From: Treponema sp. | Lineage (GTDB): Bacteria > Spirochaetota > Spirochaetia > Treponematales > Breznakiellaceae | Assembly: GCA_031258505.1 (NCBI GenBank) | Contig: JAIRMT010000191.1 | Location: 1-7,448 of the forward strand | Length of the DNA: 7,448 nt | Direction of reading: 5' to 3' | Shown: in pieces, positions 1 through 5,048 of the stretch | Layout: each line of letters begins with the position of its first letter | How positions within the stretch are numbered: position 1 is the stretch's first letter | Notes under the pieces: model-generated | Database searches by the model: none | What the model was told of the DNA's origin: nothing | The model's input: only the letters and a program-made list of their open reading frames with translations | Position numbers and translations under genes: made by a program

Positions 1-168
1 GAGCTAAACTAATTTGGTTCAGAAGTGAATTATCGGAGTTCTGAGCTAAACTAATTTGGTTCAGAAGTGAATTATCGGAGTTCTGAGCTAAACTAATTTG
101 GTTCAGAAGTGAATTATCAGAGTTCTGAGCTAGGCTAATTTGGTTCAGAAGTGAATTATCGGAGTTCT
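1..168. repeat. 42-bp tandem repeat, four copies
   Basis: Four head-to-tail copies of a 42-bp unit start at 1, 43, 85 and 127. A broken fifth copy keeps only GAGCT at 169-173, followed by a related CGGAGTT at 181-187. Copies 1 and 2 are identical; copy 3 differs at one base (TCAGAG for TCGGAG) and copy 4 at two (TAGGCT for TAAACT). The array touches the left edge and probably continues beyond it. The plus strand has stops in all three frames, but one minus-strand frame is open and would read NSDNSLLNQISLAQ per unit. Each unit holds the short inverted repeat TCAGAA/TTCTGA. I read it as an intergenic minisatellite lying directly 5' of the nitroreductase gene. There are no variable spacers, so it is not a CRISPR. 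Confidence 0.95.
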
Positions 169-217
169 GAGCTGCTGAATCGGAGTTTGGAACATCAAAG
201 AGAAGGAGTAAAACACT

Positions 218-904
218 ATGACCGCCTATGAAACCATCTTTGTCCGCCGCAGCGCGCGGCGCTATGACAAAAAAGCGCTGAATGAGAGGGATTTGGCCGA
301 TATCCGGCAGTTTCTCGATAGCGCAAAACAGTTGACAGGGCAGAGCGCCCGCTTCGAGATCGTGAACGCCGATAAGCTCAGGGGTTGCGCCGCTCCCCAC
401 GCGGTTTTGGCCTTTGCCGGAGACGGCGATGCCGCTGCCCTCAACATCGGGTATGCGCTTCAGGGCCTGGACTTGTATGCGCAAAGCAGGGGACTGGGCA
501 GCCTGTGGATGGGCATGGCAAAACCAGTGGAGAAGCGGGAAGACTACCGCTGCCTGCTGGCGTTCGGCAAAACCGACGCGCCTTTTCGCGCCGGAGAACA
601 GGACTTCAAGCGCAAGAGCGTTTGGGAAATCAGCAACGAGGACAACGCCGTGGCCCGCGCCGCGCGGCTTGCGCCTTCCGCCGCCAACTTCCAACCGTGG
701 AAGCTGGATTTTTCGCCGGGAAAAGTAACGGTGCGCTATAACGGACAAGGCATAGGCAAACTGCTTGTGGGCGGCCTTCAAATGATTGATCTGGGTATTG
801 TGCTTAAATATGTCGAACTGGCGCTGGAACACGAGGGGAAAAAGGCGGCGATAACGGCGCGGGGCAGCGGGAAGTCGTTTGCGGTGGAAGCGGCTTATAC
901 TTAA
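218..904 (+). CDS. Nitroreductase-family flavoprotein (TM1586-like), complete
   Basis: A 228-residue protein of the nitroreductase superfamily, which binds FMN and uses NAD(P)H to reduce nitro compounds, quinones or other acceptors in the cytoplasm; the substrate cannot be told from sequence. The N-terminus has the family's RRSARRYD motif (residues 10-17), where the arginines usually contact the FMN phosphate. A second signature, APSAANFQPW (152-161), matches the SxxNxQPW motif of the family, and the region GYALQGLDLYAQSRGLGSLWMG (about 78-99) is the usual core helix and following strand. The order suggests the single-chain two-repeat nitroreductase type (Pfam TM1586_NiRdase) rather than a classical NfsB dimer. 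AAGGAG at 203-208 lies nine bases before the ATG. GC-rich codon use matches the housekeeping genes further right. It stands alone, with the tandem repeat upstream and a promoter-bearing gap downstream. Confidence 0.85.
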   Translation: MTAYETIFVRRSARRYDKKALNERDLADIRQFLDSAKQLTGQSARFEIVNADKLRGCAAPHAVLAFAGDGDAAALNIGYALQGLDLYAQSRGLGSLWMGMAKPVEKREDYRCLLAFGKTDAPFRAGEQDFKRKSVWEISNEDNAVARAARLAPSAANFQPWKLDFSPGKVTVRYNGQGIGKLLVGGLQMIDLGIVLKYVELALEHEGKKAAITARGSGKSFAVEAAYT

Positions 905-944
905 CGCGGGGATGACCGACGCCGGGACAAACTGATTGGAGATA

Positions 945-972
945 TTGACAAAAACTCAAGGTGGGGTATACT
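945..972 (+). promoter_or_regulatory. Sigma70-type promoter, TTGACA-16-TATACT
   Basis: A perfect -35 TTGACA (945-950) is followed after 16 bases by TATACT (967-972), five of six matches to the -10 consensus. Transcription would start near 979, about 18 bases before the small ORF at 997 and about 236 bases before the mod fragment. It is the strongest promoter visible in the accessory island and may serve both. Confidence 0.7.
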
Positions 973-996
973 AGGAAAGCATTGTTGAGGTGAGGA

Positions 997-1164
997 ATGT
1001 ATGGGCGCAGACCCTCAATGTCTTGCGCGGGGGAGAAAGATGATAATCGCTTGTGCGTTAAAGAATGGAAAAAAATAAGTCGTTATTGTGTTGAATGTGC
1101 TAAAATATTTTTGGAAAATTCCAAAATGGAAATTGATAATATGTTAAATAAACTCGGTTATTAA
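997..1164 (+). CDS. Small hypothetical protein with CxxC motif, 55 residues
   Basis: I do not recognise this family. The frame runs ATG to TAA for 55 codons, with a near-consensus promoter 18 bases upstream of the start region and GAGG (987-990) six bases before the ATG. The product is lysine-rich with cysteines at residues 10, 20, 31 and 34; the last pair forms a CVEC motif that could be half of a zinc site. Codon use is GC-rich in the first third and AT-rich after that, so the gene sits on the boundary of the foreign-looking island. A competing start at 1001 in another frame gives a 25-residue peptide ending at 1078, with GAGG at 992-995 as its binding site. An A7 run at 1069-1075 lies where the two frames could be joined by slippage. 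It may be a true small gene, a leader peptide, or the remnant of a frameshifted gene. Confidence 0.4.
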   Translation: MYGRRPSMSCAGEKDDNRLCVKEWKKISRYCVECAKIFLENSKMEIDNMLNKLGY

Positions 1165-1214
1165 CATGATAAATTTAATATTAGCTATATATTAAAAAAA
1201 AAGAAGGGAATATC

Positions 1215-1964
1215 ATGTCTAACCCCCAACGCCTAGAACTAACCTGGATAGGCAAAGAAAACCGTCCCCGCCTCGAACCTCGCATCCTGCTGGAAGACCC
1301 GGCCAAAAGCTGCCACGCCAAACACCGCGTCGGTAAAAACGACATTTTCGACAACCGCCTCATCTTCGGCGATAACCTTCTTGCGTTAAAAGCCCTGGAA
1401 CAGGAATTCACCGGCAAAGTAAAATGTATCTACATTGACCCGCCCTACAACACCGGCAGCACCTTTGAGCATTACGACGATGGGATAGAACATTCAGTCT
1501 GGCTTGGACTTATGCGGGATAGAATGGAGTTACTGTATAAATTGCTTTCCAAGGACGGCAGTATTTGGATAACACTTGATGACAGTGAAGTTCATTATCT
1601 AAAAATTGTTTGTGATGAAATTTGTGGAAGATCAAATTTTCTAGCAAACATTGTATGGCAATCTAAGGATACTCCTGGTAATAATAGCACGGGTATCGCA
1701 CAAACTCATAATCATATTTTAGCTTATCGAAAAAATGAAAGTTTCACTCCTAATTTGCTAAAACGCAATGAACAACAGATAGCAAATTATAAAAATCCTG
1801 ATAATGATCCGAGATGCCCTTGGTTGGGAACTCCTTTAACAAGAACCGAATATCGAGAAAGGGATTATTATGCTTTAACAAATACGTCAGGGAAAAAAAG
1901 TTTTTCCTCAGAGGCATTACAATGCCTGTTTTTTCAGGGCAAAGAGGAGATAAAAAAATCGTGA
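1215..1964 (+). pseudogene. mod: Truncated type III restriction-modification methyltransferase (Mod)
   Basis: The first 226 or so residues match the Mod subunit of type III systems, a beta-class N6-adenine methyltransferase that supplies the recognition and methylation functions of the Mod/Res complex. The N-terminal block containing IFGDNLLALKAL (50-61) is followed by catalytic motif IV, DPPYNTG (75-81), then GSIWITLDD (115-123) and the start of the target-recognition region up to YYALTNTSGKK (218-228). Mod proteins are usually about 500-700 residues, and in beta-class enzymes the SAM-binding FxGxG motif lies towards the C-terminus; it is absent here. Residues 229-249 do not resemble Mod. 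The product should therefore be inactive. AAGAAGGGA (about 1200-1208) gives a good binding site before the ATG. Composition shifts from GC-rich to AT-rich near 1490, inside the gene. The res remnant at 2457 is its former partner. Confidence 0.85.
1912..1934 (+). terminator. Hairpin plus T6, possible intrinsic terminator
   Basis: AGGCATT (1912-1918) and AATGCCT (1921-1927) are perfect inverted arms, effectively a five-bp stem with a six-base loop, followed by G and six T residues. Another perfect 7-bp hairpin, GGAAAAA/TTTTTCC (1891-1897 and 1901-1907), sits just before it. Both lie where the mod homology ends, so they probably come from the non-coding sequence upstream of the next gene. The stem is short, so terminator strength is uncertain. 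Confidence 0.4.
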
Positions 1965-2422
1965 ATGGACGGGAAGATAAAAGGGATAACGATTTATTTT
2001 TTGTATGCGGTCTGATAGAATACATCGCCCGTAAAACATTGAATCATCGGGACGCTGTTGTAAACGCCATTGGCAAAGACGGTCTTACGCATATATATGA
2101 ATTAGCCGATGTTTACCATTGCGAAAACATTGATAAAATAACCAAGAGGTTTATAATGGAATATTCCATACCTTCGGGGGATTTTGATAATATAGCTTAC
2201 TGTCAATATCATATTCCCTCCCATTGGGATATAGGAAAGGTATATAAACGCCTTATTCTTGATATTTGTGGAAAACAGGGGACGGATATTATACATACTC
2301 TTATGGAAGTATATCAATCGTTTATATCACGGGAAATTGAAAACCTAAACAGCAGCGCCTATTTTGAAAATCCCGCTTATCTTTATGAATCATTTGTTAA
2401 TGGTGAAATGATTTTGGAATGA
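1961..2422 (+). CDS. DUF3791-like hypothetical protein
   Basis: A 153-residue protein of unknown function, placed between the mod and res fragments. The N-terminal part (about residues 8-68), with FFVCGLIEYIARKTLNHRDA and an aromatic/acidic pattern through ELADVYHCENIDKI, resembles DUF3791 domains as I remember them. Those small domains often occur beside DUF3990 (ADP-ribosyltransferase-like) genes in toxin-antitoxin-like clusters. The C-terminal part, from about residue 77, contains IPSHWDIGKVYKRLILDI and SFISREIENLNSSAYFENPAYLY. I recall such sequences only as hypothetical proteins. No membrane segment or signal peptide is seen. I place the start at GTG 1961, after GAGGAG (1944-1949), although the 11-base spacing is long; an in-frame ATG at 1922 lies inside the hairpin and is less likely. 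The gene is clearly AT-richer than its surroundings, suggesting transfer. No DUF3990 partner is present in the window. Confidence 0.65.
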   Translation: MNGREDKRDNDLFFVCGLIEYIARKTLNHRDAVVNAIGKDGLTHIYELADVYHCENIDKITKRFIMEYSIPSGDFDNIAYCQYHIPSHWDIGKVYKRLILDICGKQGTDIIHTLMEVYQSFISREIENLNSSAYFENPAYLYESFVNGEMILE

Positions 2423-2456
2423 CTATTCGTAGTTTATATTATTAAGGAAGGATACT

Positions 2457-2699
2457 ATGTCAGATAAACTGGTCAACTCCATTTCCGGCCGCTTGAGCCT
2501 GCGCCGCCCCTTGGCGGAAAGCCTTGGCATCCTGGCGCGGATAACCGGTATAATTTCTCTCGACAAAACGGAAGACTTACAGCAGCGTTGCTCAATTATT
2601 CAAAGCGAGTACCCATTGGTTTCGGCGTTTGGCCGGATATTTTCACTTCACCCTAGCTGGATGTCCCTTCAAACCCCAGTAATGCAGACTGGAAAATAG
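2457..2699 (+). pseudogene. res: Truncated type III restriction endonuclease (Res), N-terminal remnant
   Basis: The first 60 or so residues, including SISGRLSLRRPLAESLGILARIT (8-30) and the IIQSEYPLVSAFGR stretch (47-60), match the N-terminus of Res, the DEAD/DEAH helicase-nuclease subunit of type III systems, normally about 900-1,000 residues. The homology stops just before the place where family members have the Walker A motif (ATGVGKT), so helicase and nuclease domains are all gone. The last 20 residues are unrelated read-through ending at TAG. The alternative frame over about 2634-2664 reads GYFHFTLAG, faintly like the expected segment before Walker A, so a frameshift may precede the deletion. 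AAGGAAGG (2444-2451) is an excellent binding site five bases before the ATG, so the 5' end is intact. Codon use is GC-rich, unlike the gene just upstream. Confidence 0.75.
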
Positions 2700-2777
2700 A
2701 TTAATTCGGGTCGAGTGGATGCAGGTAAGAGGTCGAAGCGCGTAGCGGCTGGACAAGGTTTTCCGCGTCATAGCGCC

Positions 2778-2783
2778 GATACT
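2778..2783 (+). promoter_or_regulatory. Candidate -10 element for murA (GATACT)
   Basis: GATACT ends six bases before the murA ATG, which would place the transcription start on the A of the start codon. No convincing -35 is seen 16-18 bases upstream, and no Shine-Dalgarno sequence precedes the ATG. The same arrangement is seen at dnaX. Confidence 0.3.
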
Positions 2784-2789
2784 GTCAGT

Positions 2790-4073
2790 ATGAATCAGTA
2801 TCTTATTGAGGGCGGACGCCCCATAAGCGGGACTATCAGGGCAAGCGGGAACAAAAACGCTGCGCTGCCTTGTATTGCCGCAGCCCTTTTAACCGACGAG
2901 GTTGTTATACTCAGGAACATCCCTGATATTGAAGATGTACAAGTCATGTTTTCTGTCTATCGCGCACTAGGCGGCTCTATTGAGGCAATAGGACCGAACG
3001 CCTGGCGAATGAGTCTGGGCGACATCAGCGGCGCGGAGATTCCGCTTGAATATGCGCGGAAGATTCGGGCATCTATTCTGTTCGCCGGGCCGCTTCTGGC
3101 GCGAACCGGCAAGGTCATACTGCCACCGCCGGGCGGCGACGTGATTGGCAGGCGCAGGCTTGATACGCACTTCATGGCCCTTACAGAACTGGGGGCAACC
3201 GTGAAAACCAACGGTACCTTTATCTTTACCGCAAGCGAACTGCGCGGCGCAGACATCTTCCTTGATGAGGCGTCGGTAACAGCTACGGAAAACGCGATCA
3301 TGGCAGCGGTTCTGGCAAAGGGTGAGACGATTCTCACTAACGCCGCGAGTGAACCGCATGTGCAGGACCTCTGCCGTATGCTCGTGGCTATGGGCGCATC
3401 AATCACGGGTATTGGTTCCAACATCCTTACAATACGCGGCGCACAACGCCTTTCAGGTTGCGATTTTACGATTGGGGCTGATTTCATGGAAGTCGGTTCC
3501 TTCATCGGTCTTGCAGCGGCGACCCATGGAGACTTATATATAGAAGGAATTTTGCAGCGCGACATTCGTCCCTGCAAGATCGCTTTTGGCAAACTCGGCA
3601 TTTTCTGGGAGCATGAGGGAGAGACGATCCACGTTCCCAATGAACAGGCGCTGGAAGTGAACTGTGATTTTGGCGGTATGATCCCCAAGATTGACGACGC
3701 GCCCTGGCCTGGGTTTCCACCTGATCTCACGAGCATCATCACAGTAGTTGCCACACAGGTTACTGGCACTGTGCTTGTTCACGAGAAGATGTTTGAGTCG
3801 CGTATGTTTTTTGTGGATAAGCTCATCGCTATGGGTGCGCGTATCGTGCTTTGCGACCCGCACCGCGCTGTTATCTCCGGCCCAACGCGGCTCACTGGCT
3901 CGGAACTGCATAGTCCTGATGTGCGCGCTGGTATGGCTATGGTGATCGCGGCCCTGTGCGCACAAGGCCGCAGCATCATTCGCAATGTTTATCAGATAGA
4001 GCGCGGGTATGAACACCTTGTCAGCAGACTTTCTTCCCTGGGCGCTCATATAACAGTAGGTGATAATGCGTAG
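2790..4073 (+). CDS. murA: UDP-N-acetylglucosamine 1-carboxyvinyltransferase (MurA), Asp-type
   Basis: MurA transfers enolpyruvate from PEP to UDP-GlcNAc, the first committed step of peptidoglycan synthesis, in the cytoplasm. The 427-residue length is normal (E. coli 419). The UDP-GlcNAc/PEP site is intact: SGNKNAALP with Lys22 and Asn23, KIRASI with Arg93, the loop PPGGDVIGRRRLDTH (114-127, Arg122 equal to E. coli Arg120), GFPPDL holding the catalytic Asp (E. coli Asp305), and IERGYEHL near the C-terminus (E. coli Arg397). The loop residue that is Cys115 in E. coli, the target of fosfomycin, is Asp117 here, so the enzyme should be active but insensitive to fosfomycin. The start MNQYLIEGG aligns with the usual N-terminus. 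An in-frame ATG at 2715 would add 25 residues unlike MurA. No Shine-Dalgarno is visible. It lies just after the decayed res gene and converges on recR with only eight bases between them. Confidence 0.95.
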   Translation: MNQYLIEGGRPISGTIRASGNKNAALPCIAAALLTDEVVILRNIPDIEDVQVMFSVYRALGGSIEAIGPNAWRMSLGDISGAEIPLEYARKIRASILFAGPLLARTGKVILPPPGGDVIGRRRLDTHFMALTELGATVKTNGTFIFTASELRGADIFLDEASVTATENAIMAAVLAKGETILTNAASEPHVQDLCRMLVAMGASITGIGSNILTIRGAQRLSGCDFTIGADFMEVGSFIGLAAATHGDLYIEGILQRDIRPCKIAFGKLGIFWEHEGETIHVPNEQALEVNCDFGGMIPKIDDAPWPGFPPDLTSIITVVATQVTGTVLVHEKMFESRMFFVDKLIAMGARIVLCDPHRAVISGPTRLTGSELHSPDVRAGMAMVIAALCAQGRSIIRNVYQIERGYEHLVSRLSSLGAHITVGDNA

Positions 4074-4081
4074 CCGCAACC

Positions 4082-4672
4082 TCAGTCTATCTTCACCCTG
4101 CCCCGAAAGCTGCGCGACAGGGTGAGGCGGTCGGTGTATTCAAGGTCCCCGCCTACCGGAAGGCCGGAGGCGAGGCGGGTAACAAGAAGGTTGGATTCTT
4201 TGAGTAGTTTCTGGATGTAGAGCGCGGTGGTATCGCCCTCCACTGTTGGGTTTATTGCCAGAATCACTTCCCGCGTGCCTTCAGCGCGTACGCGGCTCAG
4301 AAGCGAGCCGATAGCGAGGTCGCTGGGACTGACACCGTCTAATGGCGCGATAAGGCCGCCTAGCACGTGGAAGCGGCCATGAAACTCGCGTGATTCCTCA
4401 ATAACCCGCACGTCCTGGGGACGTTCAACCACACAGATAACAGTAACGTCGCGGTCTTGGTCAGTACAAATAGGGCAAGGGTCGGTTTCTGTGAAACTGC
4501 CGCAGACTGAACAGCGTTTGATCAGGGTGTGAAGACTCGCAAGCTGTTCAGCCAGAAGCCGCGCATAAGATGGGTCTGCGTCAAGTATATAGTAGGCAAG
4601 TCTGGTCGCGCTTTTTTTCCCAATGCCTGGCAATTTGGAAAAAAGCGCGACCAGCCGGTCAATGGCGTTCAC
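4082..4672 (-). CDS. recR: Recombination mediator protein RecR, complete
   Basis: RecR, with RecO and usually RecF, loads RecA onto SSB-coated single-stranded DNA at gaps. The 196-residue protein has standard length and order: the helix-hairpin-helix LPGIGKKSATRLAY (14-27), a four-cysteine zinc finger (Cys54, 57, 66, 69), then the Toprim domain starting at ICVVERPQDV (79-88), with HVLGGLIAPLDGVSP (102-116) and AINPTVEGDTTALYI (139-153), and the C-terminal GLPVGGDLEYTDRLTLSRSF (170-189) with its Walker B-like segment. Translation starts with GTG; the GTGA overlaps the TGA stop of ebfC by four bases, so translation is probably coupled. GGGGA lies about five bases before the GTG. It is last in the dnaX-ebfC-recR run, and no terminator hairpin is visible between it and murA. 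Confidence 0.97.
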   Translation of the reverse strand: MNAIDRLVALFSKLPGIGKKSATRLAYYILDADPSYARLLAEQLASLHTLIKRCSVCGSFTETDPCPICTDQDRDVTVICVVERPQDVRVIEESREFHGRFHVLGGLIAPLDGVSPSDLAIGSLLSRVRAEGTREVILAINPTVEGDTTALYIQKLLKESNLLVTRLASGLPVGGDLEYTDRLTLSRSFRGRVKID

Positions 4673-5001
4673 GAGTTCCCCATGCCCGGAAAGAGCGATT
4701 GCATACCGGGCATACCCGCAAGCGCTCCCATTTCACGGTTGACGGCCTCCTTTATCTTTTCCTGAGCGTTGGTATACGCGGCGATGATGAGGTCTTGCAG
4801 CATTTCGATATCATCAGTATCAATCGCGTCAGGCGCGATACGCACCGCGAGAAGTTCCATTCGGCCATTCAGGTCTATCTCAACCATACCGCCGCCCGCT
4901 GAACCGTTTGCCACGACATTGCCGAGTTTTTCCTGAAACGCGCCCATCTGTTCCTGAATCTTCTGAGCGTTTTTGAGAATATCAAAGGGATTGATGTTCA
5001 T
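4669..5001 (-). CDS. ebfC: Nucleoid-associated protein EbfC/YbaB
   Basis: A 110-residue member of the YbaB/EbfC family, small dimeric DNA-binding proteins that coat the nucleoid; the Borrelia member EbfC is the best-studied spirochaete example. It starts MNINPFDILKNAQKIQEQM, followed by a heptad-like helix, the glycine-rich turn SAGGGMVEIDLNGRMEL (34-50), DPDAID-like APDAID (57-62) and the acidic/helical segment DDIEMLQDLIIAAYTNAQEKI (63-83), all typical. The methionine-, glycine- and proline-rich tail (GALAGMPGMQSLFPGMGNS) is also usual. The start at 5001 is fixed by AAGGAG at 5014-5009, seven bases upstream. A longer frame from GTG at 5052 would read through that binding site. It lies 47 bases after dnaX and overlaps recR by four bases. 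Confidence 0.95.
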   Translation of the reverse strand: MNINPFDILKNAQKIQEQMGAFQEKLGNVVANGSAGGGMVEIDLNGRMELLAVRIAPDAIDTDDIEMLQDLIIAAYTNAQEKIKEAVNREMGALAGMPGMQSLFPGMGNS

Positions 5002-5020
5002 GTTATAACTCCTTATGTTA

Positions 5021-5026
5021 ATTATA
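5021..5026 (-). promoter_or_regulatory. Candidate internal -10 (TATAAT) before ebfC
   Basis: The AT-rich 47-base gap between dnaX and ebfC contains a perfect TATAAT on the minus strand. The matching -35 position (5049-5044, ATGAGT) has only three of six matches. Transcription would begin near 5014, at the edge of the ebfC binding site, leaving a very short leader. It could add transcription of ebfC-recR beyond that from dnaX, or be chance in AT-rich DNA. Confidence 0.3.
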
Positions 5027-5048
5027 AATATATTTCTTATATAACTCA

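Noticed and set aside
1..168. CRISPR array
   Set aside because: The copies are directly contiguous, with no unique spacers between them.
1..400. Minus-strand gene running through the tandem repeat
   Set aside because: The open frame extends only antisense through the nitroreductase gene and has no credible start or binding site; kept only as an observation about the repeat.
385..741. Open frames in other phases within the nitroreductase gene
   Set aside because: Arginine/proline-rich shadow translations of a GC-rich gene with no binding sites.
1158..1193. Promoter immediately upstream of mod (TTAACA with TATATA/TATATT)
   Set aside because: The spacing is 19-21 bases and the region is generally AT-rich, so chance matches are expected; the promoter at 945-972 is much better.
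1814..1960. Long N-terminal extension of the DUF3791-like protein
   Set aside because: It overlaps the mod fragment in another frame and the terminator-like hairpins; the binding site at 1944-1949 favours GTG 1961.
2957..3769. 270-codon minus-strand open frame
   Set aside because: It lies entirely antisense inside murA, has no family signature, and is explained by GC-rich codon bias.
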